DNA from: Stenotrophomonas nematodicola | Lineage (GTDB): Bacteria; Pseudomonadota; Gammaproteobacteria; Xanthomonadales; Xanthomonadaceae | Assembly: GCF_009467805.1 (NCBI RefSeq) | Contig: NZ_WIAY01000004.1 | Span: 124,001 to 188,000, forward strand | Length of the DNA stretch: 64,000 nucleotides | Direction of reading: 5' to 3' | Part shown: one piece after another, positions 34,439 through 43,170 of the stretch | Numbering within the stretch: position 1 is the stretch's first letter | Layout: each line of letters starts with the position of its first letter | Made by a program: the position numbers and the translations under genes | The notes under the pieces: generated by a model | Databases searched by the model: none | What the model was told of the DNA's origin: nothing | The model's input: only the letters and a program-made list of their open reading frames with translations

Positions 34439-37309
34439 ATGCCGCCTTCTTCCCACTCCCTCGACACGCTGGTGCAGCGCTCCGCATTGGGCTGGATGCT
34501 GCACCTTGGCTGGCGCTATCTGCCGCACGATCGCCGGCATCGGCAGGACGGCAGCGTGCTGACGCACCGGCTGCGCCGCTACCTGCAGGTGTTCCGCTTC
34601 ATCCACGGCGCGGGTGACCGGCCGTTGTCGGAGGCCGCCATCGAGCAGGTCGTGGCGGCGGTGCTGGTCGCCGCCACGGGCGACATGCCGAGGCTCCTGC
34701 ACGGCCTCACCGTGGAGGACACGCTTGCAGATGGTGAGCGCATCAACGTCGCCGTGCCGCTCGTGAACTGGGAGGATGTCACCGCCAACTGCTTCGATGT
34801 CCGTGCCAACGTGCCGCTCGGCTCGTCACCGTCAGGTGCCTCCCGGTCGCTGGACCTGGTGGCCTACATCAATGGCGTGCCGGTGGCGCTGATGGCCTGC
34901 AGTGGGCGCGATGCCGTGGGGCGATGGGCGCGCGATGACGACGCCATCGCACGCCACCTGGGCGTCCAGCGGGGGGCCACCACCCGGGCGCTGTACGACG
35001 TCGCGCAGGTGCTGCTTGCACTGGATCGGCGTGGCGGCCGTTATGCCGCCGCGGGAACGCCGGCGACCGGTTGGCGGCGCTGGCAGGAACGCCCCGCGCG
35101 GCCATTGCGTACCGGGCGGTTGGTGGTGCGCCCGAGCGTGCAGGCGGCGCTCGCGCGCGATGGCCTGCACGGCATCGGTGATCCGGTGCTGCGAGGCGCC
35201 CATGCGGGGCTGCTGCGCGGGCTGATGGCCCCAGCCCGGCTGCTGGCGCTGTTGCGGTGCTTCACGCACATCGGGCCTGACGGGCAGCGGCATATCGCCC
35301 ACGCCGGCCAGTTCGGCGCCGTGCAGGCGGTCCTCTCACAGCTGCGCACCCACGATGCGGGCGGGCGCCGCAACGGTGGCCAGGTCTGTCTGTCCAGCGG
35401 CAGCGGCCTGCGCTTGACCGCGCACTGGCTGCTGGACGCACTGCGGCAGGACCCACAGTTGCGTGGGTGCCGGGTACTGCATGTGGCCACCGGCCCTGCG
35501 GTGCGCATCGACCGGCACCGAAGCGCCGCCTGGCCGGTGCCACCTCGGGTGGGCTCGGCCACCCTGGCGCGGTTCCTGCTGGGCGATGAATCCGGTCCGG
35601 TCAGTGCCAGCCTGCATCAGGTGCTGCGGGTGCAGCGCGAACTGCCCGCCGACGATGGCGGCCACGCGATCGTGCTGTGGATGGACTCCGGTTTCTGGTC
35701 GGCAACAGCGGCAGCGCGCGCGCGGTTGCGCGCCGCACTGCCGCGTTCGGCCTGGGTGACACTGGCGTCTCTGCCCGTGGCGGCATCCGTGGGCGGCGAC
35801 ACCTCGGACCAGCTGCTGTACGTCTACAGCGCTGCCGACGCAGTGGATGACGGGGTAACCGTGCCGGTGTTCCATGCGTCGCGCGCCGATGCGTGGCCGG
35901 AAACAGCGGGCGACAGCGCTGCGGCAGGCACCGCACGCGTCGTTGGCATTGCCAACGACATTGCCCGGCACCATGCCGAACAGACCCGCTGGGCCGAGCG
36001 CGATCTGCTGGCGCGCGTGATCGTGCGCGATGAACAGCGGTCGGCGTACCAGGCCGCGCTGCGGCGCGCCGTGCACGTGCGCGGCATCGTGCCCGACACC
36101 CACCCCCGTTCCGTGGGAGAGGCCGGGGTGGAGCTGGTGGCCGCGCACATGCCCACCGTGCCGGCGCGGGCCAGACAGGCGCTGCTGTATGTGGATGCGA
36201 TGCTGTCGGCGCAGGCGCTCGCCGCTGCGATCTCCACCATCAATGCGCCGCATGCGGACAAGCACCACGCGGTGGTGATCGACTATCAAGGCGTGCCGAA
36301 GGACGCCGAACCGCTGGTCGCGGCAGCCACGTCCCTGGGGGTATGGCCCCTGCAGTCCACCGACACCGCCAGCGCCGGCCTGCCCCGGCTGCACGCCCGC
36401 ATGTGCGCGCCAGTGGCAGGCGACAACGGCCGAGACTTCCATGCCGCGCGCCGCCGTCTGGCGCCGTCACCTGCCGGTGCGCCACCCGTCCCGGCCATCG
36501 CGCGGTCACGGCGTCTGTTCCACGAACGCGTGACCCGGTTCGGCGAATCGCTGCAGGCCGCGCAGAGCACGTCTGCCCCTCGTCCGCGTGGCGATGCCGA
36601 TGGCGTCGACGATACCGGTGCGCAGCCCTACGCACGCGACCTGCACTTCTGCTCGGTGCTGCGCGACGCCGTCAACGCCGCGGCTGCCGACGATGCCGGC
36701 TACACACCAGCGGACATCCGCATCCGGCATTGGGCGCGCCACCACGTACCGGAAATCCGCGAGCCCTTGATGGACTACGCCACCCTGCGCGAGCTGGAGC
36801 AGGCGGCCACGCCGCCCGAGGCGGAGCGCGACGCCGTGGCCACCCTGTATCAGCGGCTGCTCCGCGAGGGCGACGTCGCACTGGCCGGCGATCCCTTCGC
36901 GCGCCGTCAGTGGGATGCGGCGTTGGCGACGGCGCTGTCGGGTCCTTCGGCCTATGGTGAGCTGTTGGCCGTCGCCGCGGCCTGGGCGCAGAACGAGCGC
37001 CCCGATCTGCCCGCAGCGCTGTCACCCGCGCGCGGGGTCCGTGCCTGCTATGGCGTGCTGAGGCTGGCCCTGGAAGAGTCCATCGCCGATCCGGAAGCCG
37101 CCCCGCTGCTGGCGCTGGCCGAAGAACTGGACGCCGTGGTGCAGAAGGTCCGCCGTGAGTTGCCGCGCCTGCCGCACCTGTTCCGGGTGGCGCTGCACCG
37201 GTGCCTGCATGCGCGCGTGACCTATCTGGTCGGCCCGGTCGGGGCGGACGCCGTGCTGGCAGGCCTGATCGAGGTGGCCCTCACCCTGCCGGCCGACGCG
37301 GCGCCATGA
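34439..37309 (+). CDS. HsdR-like type I restriction subunit lacking all catalytic motifs
   Basis: 956 residues, collinear with HsdR. Nuclease domain: LVNWEDVTANCFDVRANV and SLDLVAYINGVPVALMACSG follow the family pattern, but the IELK segment carrying the ExK of the PD-(D/E)xK site is LMACS (about 153). Motor: the Walker A segment GSGKSLT reads SSGSGLRLTAHWL (about 318), lysine gone; the DEAH box is WMDSGFWS (about 414); TGTP is ASLPV (about 442). The following YIDIYDI-like and VPI(Y/F)-(E/H)SR region is kept (TVPVFHASRADAW). The C terminus resembles the HsdR helical domain. The frame is unbroken for 2.9 kb, so loss of motifs did not come with frameshift decay. Confidence 0.78.
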   Translation: MPPSSHSLDTLVQRSALGWMLHLGWRYLPHDRRHRQDGSVLTHRLRRYLQVFRFIHGAGDRPLSEAAIEQVVAAVLVAATGDMPRLLHGLTVEDTLADGERINVAVPLVNWEDVTANCFDVRANVPLGSSPSGASRSLDLVAYINGVPVALMACSGRDAVGRWARDDDAIARHLGVQRGATTRALYDVAQVLLALDRRGGRYAAAGTPATGWRRWQERPARPLRTGRLVVRPSVQAALARDGLHGIGDPVLRGAHAGLLRGLMAPARLLALLRCFTHIGPDGQRHIAHAGQFGAVQAVLSQLRTHDAGGRRNGGQVCLSSGSGLRLTAHWLLDALRQDPQLRGCRVLHVATGPAVRIDRHRSAAWPVPPRVGSATLARFLLGDESGPVSASLHQVLRVQRELPADDGGHAIVLWMDSGFWSATAAARARLRAALPRSAWVTLASLPVAASVGGDTSDQLLYVYSAADAVDDGVTVPVFHASRADAWPETAGDSAAAGTARVVGIANDIARHHAEQTRWAERDLLARVIVRDEQRSAYQAALRRAVHVRGIVPDTHPRSVGEAGVELVAAHMPTVPARARQALLYVDAMLSAQALAAAISTINAPHADKHHAVVIDYQGVPKDAEPLVAAATSLGVWPLQSTDTASAGLPRLHARMCAPVAGDNGRDFHAARRRLAPSPAGAPPVPAIARSRRLFHERVTRFGESLQAAQSTSAPRPRGDADGVDDTGAQPYARDLHFCSVLRDAVNAAAADDAGYTPADIRIRHWARHHVPEIREPLMDYATLRELEQAATPPEAERDAVATLYQRLLREGDVALAGDPFARRQWDAALATALSGPSAYGELLAVAAAWAQNERPDLPAALSPARGVRACYGVLRLALEESIADPEAAPLLALAEELDAVVQKVRRELPRLPHLFRVALHRCLHARVTYLVGPVGADAVLAGLIEVALTLPADAAP

Positions 37310-37327
37310 CCGGCCTGCCGGCCTGGC

Positions 37328-38752
37328 TCACGGCATGACCGGCGGCACGTAGGTCAGGGTCATGCCCAGCAACCACAGCAGGCCCAGTACCAGCGGGATG
37401 TGCACCAGCAGCTGGATGAAGGTGAAGCCGACGATGTCGCGTGCCTTCAGGCCCAGCACGCCCAGCAGCGGCAACATCCAGAACGGATTGATCAGGTTCG
37501 GCAGCGCCTCGGCCGCGTTGTAGACCTGCACCGCCCAGCCCAGATGCGCCTTCAGCTCATTGGCGGCCTGCATCACGTACGGCGCCTCGATGATCCACTT
37601 GCCGCCGCCGGAGGGGACGAAGAAGCCCAGCACCGCCGAGTACACGCCCATTACCAGCGCGAACGTATCGGTGGTGGCCACGTGCACGAACAGGCTGGAA
37701 AGCCGATGCGCCAGGGTTTCATCGCCATGCCCGGTGGCATGGGTGAGGATCATCGCGATGCCGCCGTAGAGGGGAAACTGGATGAGCACGCCAGTGGTGC
37801 TCGGAACCGCCTTGGCCACTGCATTGAGGAAGCTGCGCGGCCGCCAGTGCAGCAGCAGGCCCAGCGAAATGAACAGGAAGTTGTAGGTATTGAGGTTGGC
37901 GATCGCGGTGACCAGCGGCTTGCTGGCGAATTCGCCGAACAGCCAGCCGAAGGCGAGCAGCGACAGCAGCACCGTCAGCAGCGGGCTGTACTCCAGCCAT
38001 TCGCCCGGACGCGTGCGCGGTTGCATCGGCACCGCCTCGGCCTGGGCGGCGCCCTCGAATTCCTTTGCGGTGCGGGCCGTCGCCGTACCGGGGGCGGTCA
38101 GCCACGCGATCAGCAGGGAGACCAGGATCAGCGCGGCGGTCAGCACGATCGACTGCCACAGGAAGATGGTGTCGGTGAACGGCAGCACGCCGGTGATCTC
38201 CACCAGCCCCGGCGGCATCGAGGCCGGGTTGGCCTGCAGCTGCGCGGCCGACGAGCTCAGCCCCATCGCCCACACCGCGCCGAGTCCGAGGTAGGCCGAG
38301 GCACCGGCGGCGCGGTAGTCCATCGTCAGGTCGTCGCGGCGCGCCAGCGCGCGCACCAGCAGACCGCCAAACACCAGCGAGAAGCCCCAGCTGAGCAGCG
38401 AGGCCAGCATGCTGATCAAGCCGACATACACCACCGCCCCCCGACCGGTGCGCGGCACCCGGGCCAGCAGGTCGATGAAGCGCGCCACCACCGGCGCGGT
38501 CGCCAGCGCATAGCCGCCGATCACCACGAAGGCCATCTGCATGGTGAACGGGATGAGGCTCCAGAAGCCGTCGCCGAAAGCGCGGGCGGTGGCCTGCGGG
38601 GTGGCGCCGAAACCGATCGCGGCGGCGGCCACGATGACCACGCCGAGCACGGCGAACACATAGGCATCGGGGAACCACTTCTCGGCCCATGCGGCCGACC
38701 GCAGCGCCGCGCGCGCCATCCACCCATCCTGCACTGTCGTCGAGGTACCCAT
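37328..38752 (-). CDS. atoE: Short-chain fatty acid transporter, AtoE family
   Basis: 474 residues with 11-13 membrane helices. Family landmarks: EKWFPDAYVFAVLGVVIV, FWSLIPFTMQMAFVVIGGYA, SWGFSLVFGGLLVRALARR, GVLIQFPLYGGIAMI, FFVPSGGGKWIIEAPYVM and NLINPFWMLPLLGV. AtoE takes up acetoacetate, butyrate and similar acids. GGGAGGG precedes the ATG at 38752. No acetoacetyl-CoA transferase or thiolase genes are adjacent, so the pathway link is not shown here. It converges on the R-like gene (18 bp apart). Confidence 0.85.
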   Translation of the reverse strand: MGTSTTVQDGWMARAALRSAAWAEKWFPDAYVFAVLGVVIVAAAAIGFGATPQATARAFGDGFWSLIPFTMQMAFVVIGGYALATAPVVARFIDLLARVPRTGRGAVVYVGLISMLASLLSWGFSLVFGGLLVRALARRDDLTMDYRAAGASAYLGLGAVWAMGLSSSAAQLQANPASMPPGLVEITGVLPFTDTIFLWQSIVLTAALILVSLLIAWLTAPGTATARTAKEFEGAAQAEAVPMQPRTRPGEWLEYSPLLTVLLSLLAFGWLFGEFASKPLVTAIANLNTYNFLFISLGLLLHWRPRSFLNAVAKAVPSTTGVLIQFPLYGGIAMILTHATGHGDETLAHRLSSLFVHVATTDTFALVMGVYSAVLGFFVPSGGGKWIIEAPYVMQAANELKAHLGWAVQVYNAAEALPNLINPFWMLPLLGVLGLKARDIVGFTFIQLLVHIPLVLGLLWLLGMTLTYVPPVMP

Positions 38753-38839
38753 CGTTACCCTCCCAGGTCTCAATGGCACCGATTCTGGGCGCTGCCGGCG
38801 ATGCTGTCAGTCGCCTATTGGTCTTAGGCCGGTGGGGCT

Positions 38840-39733
38840 TCAGCCCAGCGCCAACGCCGCAGCGATACCGGCAAACAGGGCCGCGCCGACCCAGTTGTTG
38901 TGCAGGAAGGCCTTGAAGCAAGGCTCCCGCTCGCGCTTGCGGGCGATCCAGAATTCGTACGCGATCAGCCCGGCCGCCACTGCCACGCCTGCCCAGTAGG
39001 CCACCCCCAGCCCGGCACGTACGCCGACCAGCGCCATCGCGCCCAGGAACAGCGCGTACAGGATGCCCTGGATGACCAGATCGAGATCGCCGAACAGGAT
39101 CGCGGTGGAATGCGACCCCATCTTCAGGTCGTCGTCGCGGTCGACCATCGCATACCAGGTGTCGTACGCGGTGGACCACAGGATGTTGGCGCCATACAGC
39201 AGCCAGCCGATCACCGGAATTTCGCCCTGCACGGCGGCGAAGGCCATCGGAATGCCCCAACCGAAGGCCATGCCCAGATAGACCTGCGGCAGGTGGGTGT
39301 AACGCTTCAGATAGGGGTAGCTGGCGGCCAGAAAGACGCCGATGAAACTCAGCCCGATGGTCAGCGCGTTCAGGGTCAGCACCAGCGCGAAGGCCACCAG
39401 CATCAGTACGGCGAACAGCACCAGCGCCGCGCGCCCGGACACGGCGCCACTGGCCAGGGGACGGTCCTTGGTGCGTTTGACGTGCGGGTCCAGCCACCGG
39501 TCGGCGTAGTCGTTGATGACGCAGCCGGCCGAACGCGTCAGCCAGACGCCGGCAGTGAACACGAACAGGGTCCACAGCGGCGGCAGGCCACCAGCGGCCA
39601 GCCACAGCGCCCACCAGGTGGGCCACAGCAGCAGCAGGGTGCCGATCGGGCGATCGGCGCGCATCAGTTTCCAGTAGTGCCGCCAGCGCGGCGGTGCCGC
39701 CTGCCCGGGCGTTTCAAAACGTTCGTAAGCCAT
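38840..39733 (-). CDS. ubiA: 4-hydroxybenzoate polyprenyltransferase
   Basis: Inner-membrane prenyltransferase that attaches the polyprenyl tail to 4-hydroxybenzoate in ubiquinone synthesis. 297 residues with eight or nine helices. The two Asp-rich motifs are present: [20 protein letters not shown] (residue about 70) and [19 protein letters not shown] (about 190). [20 protein letters not shown] near the start is the family signature. The ATG at 39733 opens [11 protein letters not shown]. Confidence 0.93.
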   Translation of the reverse strand: MAYERFETPGQAAPPRWRHYWKLMRADRPIGTLLLLWPTWWALWLAAGGLPPLWTLFVFTAGVWLTRSAGCVINDYADRWLDPHVKRTKDRPLASGAVSGRAALVLFAVLMLVAFALVLTLNALTIGLSFIGVFLAASYPYLKRYTHLPQVYLGMAFGWGIPMAFAAVQGEIPVIGWLLYGANILWSTAYDTWYAMVDRDDDLKMGSHSTAILFGDLDLVIQGILYALFLGAMALVGVRAGLGVAYWAGVAVAAGLIAYEFWIARKREREPCFKAFLHNNWVGAALFAGIAAALALG

Positions 39734-39893
39734 CGGTAAAGGATACCGCCTGGGCCCGCCCGGAGCGCTGCCGGACGGCACAATCGCAGAGGGGGGAGAC
39801 CTGCGCCGCGTTTACCGCTAGAATGCGACTCCCGCGCCGTCTCGACGGTCCGGTCGCCCGCAACGGGCTGCCCGGCGGGAAGCAGCAGACAAC

Positions 39894-39970
39894 GCGCTCG
39901 TAGCTCAGCCGGATAGAGTAGTGGCTTCCGAAGCCATTGGTCGGGGGTTCGAATCCCTCCGGGCGCACCA
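39894..39970 (+). tRNA. tRNA-Arg (anticodon CCG)
   Basis: 77 nt including an encoded CCA. Acceptor arms GCGCTCG / CGGGCGC pair with one G-U; D-loop AGCTCAGCCGGATAGAGT; anticodon loop TTCCGAA within stem GTGGC/GCCAT; T-loop GGTTCGAATCC. The anticodon CCG reads the arginine codon CGG. The last 15 nt are repeated at 43171-43185. Confidence 0.95.
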
Positions 39971-40328
39971 TCTGAACGTCTACACCATCCCATGAAGGCC
40001 GAACTTTCCTTTCACATCACGGATTTCGGCTTTTTTTGTGTCTGCTTGCGTCCAATCCTGATGTAGCTAACCGCCGCCGCTCAACGGCGGCTGCTTGGCA
40101 GCCGATGGGCAGCCTCCACCACGCCGGGCAACAGTAACGAGAGAGCCGTTACTTCCAAAGCCCACGGTCCTTCGTTTCCTTCACGATGTCCAGCATGATC
40201 TGAGGCTCTCCAAGCTGGGCCAGGAACATCAGGTGTTCGACGGCCTTGACCTTCTTCAAATGATCGAGGCGGCACGGCCCGCCCATCCCAAGAGCGGGGA
40301 CGAAACTATACATTTCGTCGTGCCCCAG
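39956..40328. repeat. Long direct repeat, copy 1 (tRNA 3' end through immunity gene 3' part)
   Basis: Begins CCTCCGGGCGCACCA, the last 15 nt of tRNA-Arg, and continues through the terminator, the spacer and into the 3' part of the leftward immunity gene. It matches copy 2 at a constant offset of 3,215 bp. Identity is nearly complete for about 340 bp (for example one C/A difference at 40014) and then falls off inside the coding region. Confidence 0.85.
39998..40037 (+). terminator. Terminator of tRNA-Arg
   Basis: GCCGAA (39998-40003) pairs with TTCGGC (40025-40030), followed by seven T. The loop is long (21 nt) but the position 28 bp after the tRNA and the T tract are convincing. A second copy sits at 43213-43252. 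Confidence 0.65.
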
Positions 40329-40832
40329 CGGACCCAACTCCTTTAGTGCGCGATCAAACAGTGGCTTATCGCCTTCATCGTTCTGCTCAAGGAGAGATCG
40401 CTGCATGCCCCCTATCCAGTTGCCCAGCAAGAGGTCGCCCTTGCCCTCACTCATCCAGCGGGATTTATCAGAAGGAAAGATCATTCCCCGCACCGAATGA
40501 ATTGTCAGGCTTGGTCCGGTCTTTGCGCCCCAAACGATCAGTTCGCCGAATGCAGTGCGGCCAATCACATAGAACTTGTCCGTCGCGTGGAGCCGGGTCG
40601 GGTAAAGCCAAGCGCTGAGAACGTCAGCATATTCATCCGGATCGGTCATCCAGATCAGGCCGTTGCCGTATCCCCCGAATCCGTAGGCATCCCAGTACTC
40701 CAGAAGCTTGTTGGGCAATCTTCCTTGGTAATACTCAATTTTTGCACGCGGAACAGGTCGCGAATCAATGGCAGGGCCAAAGCCCTTCTCTTGATAGAAA
40801 TACTGAAAGTTCTCATCGACCATCTTGATCAT
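40149..40832 (-). CDS. GAD-like/DUF1851 immunity protein (Tdi1-type), copy 1
   Basis: 227 residues. The N-terminal GAD-like region has FGPAIDSRPVPRAKIEYYQG, PNKLLEYWDAYGFGGYGNGL and WMTDPDEYADVLSAWL. The C-terminal DUF1851 region has VIGRTAFGELIVWGAKTG and FDRALKELGPLGHDEMYSFV. Proteins of this layout are immunity factors paired with type VI secretion effectors. The ATG at 40832 overlaps the TGA of the effector gene (ATGA), the usual coupling of toxin and antidote. The last 70 residues are almost identical to those of copy 2, whereas the N-terminal half differs at many positions. Confidence 0.8.
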   Translation of the reverse strand: MIKMVDENFQYFYQEKGFGPAIDSRPVPRAKIEYYQGRLPNKLLEYWDAYGFGGYGNGLIWMTDPDEYADVLSAWLYPTRLHATDKFYVIGRTAFGELIVWGAKTGPSLTIHSVRGMIFPSDKSRWMSEGKGDLLLGNWIGGMQRSLLEQNDEGDKPLFDRALKELGPLGHDEMYSFVPALGMGGPCRLDHLKKVKAVEHLMFLAQLGEPQIMLDIVKETKDRGLWK

Positions 40833-41951
40833 TTGCAACGCTCCAATCCGCCGTTCATCTTCGTCTTGCTTCTTTCGCCCACAGGGACGTTAGCCGCGGC
40901 CTCATCCAACTCACCTATTCGGGACTTCTTCCCATTCTTGGCATTCTTCCACTGCCACCCGATGGTCGAATTCACCCGGCCGTCGCCAAAGTCGGCAATC
41001 TTCTGGCCACCGCCATCACCTTGCCACCGGCAGCCCGCATCGCGGCGATCTTGCGGTCCAGTCCATTGCGATCGCCGGTGAGCAGCAGCTGCGTCCATTC
41101 CTTGATCTCGCGGTCGGTCTTGTACATAAGCACGGCCAGATCCATCGCCGTCTCTACTGTTCCGACCACGTAGTCCCACGCGCCCTGGCCCGTGCCCAGC
41201 GCCTGGCTGCCACGCTGCAGCCCCCCAGCGTTTGGCCGCACCGGCGTCGTCCCTTTGCCGCCACTCCGAGGCCATGTCGGTGCGGGTCTGGGCCACGATG
41301 GCATCCAACGCAACCTTGAGTCGTTCGCGGGCAGCCAGGATGGGCGCATCATCGTCATCGCTCACATCGGGCTGAAACAACACCTGCACCATCTGCGCCG
41401 GGCCGACTGTCACCTCCGGAATGCGTGCGCGGCCCTCATCATCCAGGCGACCGGTCACCACGCTGTCGTCCGGCAGCATCACCTGGAAGCCGACGCCCCG
41501 CACGGGAGTGCGGTCGAGGTCGCCATAATGATAGTGCAGGCTGATGTCCTGCTTGAGCGGGGGCGCGGCAACAGATTCCTGCGGGGTAGTGCCTTGGGGC
41601 ATAAACCCTGCCGGTGGTGTCGCGCTGACCGCAGCGGCTGCTGCACCACGGGGCGCACCACTGCCGCCGGATTCCACCGACGCCGGATTCCACCGATACG
41701 GTGCTTTGCTTGACCGCCAGCACCTGGCAGCCGCAGGCGAGATAGTCGCCGTGCCGGGCCAGGGGATTGCCATCGACAATGAAGGTCGGGTCGCCCGTGA
41801 TAATCGGGAAAGCCCCCTTGTGCTTGGGGCAGGAAGCCTTGTCACCGACGCGGGCGACCGCCATCCCATTGATATCGGTGAAGGGCGCGCCGGTGAGGAC
41901 CGTGCCGCCGCTACTGGTGCTATCGCCTACGACAATTGCAATCCGTGCCAC
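40829..41951 (-). pseudogene. PAAR-domain type VI effector, broken by three frameshifts
   Basis: From a GTG at 41951 the first 90 codons give a clean PAAR protein (MARIAIVVGDSTSSGGTVL, KASCPKHKGAFPIITGDP, LARHGDYLACGCQVL). A 16-bp tandem duplication (41666-41697) then shifts the frame. The next segment (LKQDISLHYHYGDLDRTPV, LPDDSVVTGRLDDEGRARIP) shifts again at a six-C run (41221-41226, one base too many), into SQALGTGQGAWDYVVGTV. A base missing near 41004 returns to the second frame for the tail (QKIADFGDGRVNSTIGWQW, KMNGGLERCK). Repaired, it would be one PAAR-linker-toxin of about 370 residues. The toxin domain is not one I recognise. Confidence 0.8.
41666..41697. repeat. 16-bp tandem duplication inside the PAAR effector gene
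   Basis: GCCGGATTCCACCGAC at 41666-41681 is followed directly by GCCGGATTCCACCGAT. Sixteen is not a multiple of three. Removing one unit reconnects VSVES with GGSGAPRGA in the next frame, so this duplication is the cause of the first frameshift. Confidence 0.85.
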
Positions 41952-42058
41952 GCCATATCCTTAGCCTTGGTCATACAGGACAGGCTAGCAATGGTTTCGG
42001 GGTATTTGCTGACGACCAACACAAGATGCGCGTGATCCTGGTCAAGGATATAGACCAT
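41927..42058 (-). CDS. Short ORF or gene remnant overlapping the PAAR start
   Basis: 43 codons beginning MVYILDQDHAHLVLVVSKYP, which looks like real protein rather than a chance frame, and upstream codons in the same frame (CLVGKFR) continue the look until a TGA. It overlaps the PAAR GTG by 25 bp. Probably the 3' end of a lost gene. Family not recognised. Confidence 0.25.
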   Translation of the reverse strand: MVYILDQDHAHLVLVVSKYPETIASLSCMTKAKDMAWHGLQLS

Positions 42059-42245
42059 TCGGAATTTTCCTACCAAACAGCACGGGATTCACGAAGGCAC
42101 TCAAACAGCAAAAATGGAGTAATCGCGGCACCACGCCGTTTGGCAGCAGCCAGAAGCGGAGCTGCGTGAAATCAGGGCTCCTGCGATGTGATACAAGGCA
42201 TATGCTCGCCCATGCTGGGCTGGTCGCCGTTGTAGTAGGCACCTC

Positions 42246-42640
42246 ATGTTTGGATGGTTCAAGCGCAAGAGTACATTCGGGCTCAAGAAGCCTAGGGCCA
42301 TCCCACGTTGCCGAGGCGACCGCACAACTGCTCCTTCTGGAGTTGATCATTTGCCGGAGTATTGAAGATTTCCCCGGGCACTTGGCGAGCCCCAAGGTAC
42401 GCGGTTACTTGGTGGGGTTCTTCGATGCCGCCGCCCAACAGGCCTTCACCGCTGCATCCCTGCTGACCCAAAGCATGCCTGAATTCATCGAAGGTCAGGG
42501 GATGGGCGGCCGAGAGTATTTTCGATGGACGCAGAATCGTGGGGGGACGTCGGCTCCTTCCCGATCACCGCTTTCAGCTGTCCGCCTGGCACTTGGTTGG
42601 CATCCTCGGTGACGCCTTGGGCACAGGGATTCCCAAGTAG
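42246..42640 (+). pseudogene. Small frameshifted gene of unknown function
   Basis: A plausible start ATG at 42246 gives MFGWFKRKSTFGLKKPRAI. The following homogeneous stretch AEATAQLLLLELIICRSIED, GHLASPKVRGYLVGFFDAAA and TQSMPEFIEGQG lies in another frame, and the likely C terminus FQLSAWHLVGILGDALGTG in a third, reached across a six-G run near 42540. Two frameshifts in about 130 codons point to a decayed gene. The family is unknown to me; it is predicted helical and soluble. Confidence 0.45.
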
Positions 42641-42915
42641 GTGAATGCCCCTGCAGTGTCATCGATAGCGTTGCTGCGTCGGCACTGCGGTGTTTGCAGA
42701 TGGTGCACAGAAGACTCCATGAAGAACGCAGGCGTGGCGGGGAAGCGAGTGCGCGCGCCGGGTGCAGATCCTTCGCAGGCAACTGGGGTACGGCGCAATG
42801 TTCTTGATGCCATTTCGCCCGGCTGAATCGCCCCAGGACGGTTGCCATGCTCGTCGCCAGCCGCAGACGCGGGCGCATGCCCCGTATGCCGTCAGGCGCT
42901 GGTAGATTGCCCCCT

Positions 42916-43056
42916 ATGGAACACCTGATATTCGCGCTCATCGCGCTCCTGCTGCTTGCGACGGTAGGCGTCACGCTTGTATGGGGACTCAGCGTCCTGT
43001 GCCGCTTCCTCGCCGTCTTGGTCGAGCAGTTCTCCACGTCACCAAGGCCGCGCTGA
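42916..43056 (+). CDS. Small single-helix membrane protein (tentative)
   Basis: 46 residues: MEHLIFALIALLLLATVGVT is the membrane helix, followed by LVWGLSVLCRFLAVLVEQF and a short basic tail. No good ribosome site and no recognised family. It lies in the decayed segment between the two immunity genes, so it may be spurious. Confidence 0.3.
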   Translation: MEHLIFALIALLLLATVGVTLVWGLSVLCRFLAVLVEQFSTSPRPR

Positions 43057-43170
43057 TGCTGACTCAACCTACCTAGCGCCTGTACCGTGGTGGCAACTAT
43101 GGCGGTAATACGGGTAGCCGCTGACCTTCAGTCCCTTTAATGCCAATGGATTTCGAGGACTATGTAACTT

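Noticed and set aside
32137..37309. The RM-like operon as a recent foreign island
   Set aside because: GC content and codon style look like the rest of the chromosome, and there is no tRNA, integrase or transposase at its edges.
39993..40067. A 24-codon ORF (MKAELSFHI...) after tRNA-Arg, also present in the duplicate
   Set aside because: It is made of the terminator stem and T tract; the repeat is explained by the duplication and there is no ribosome site.
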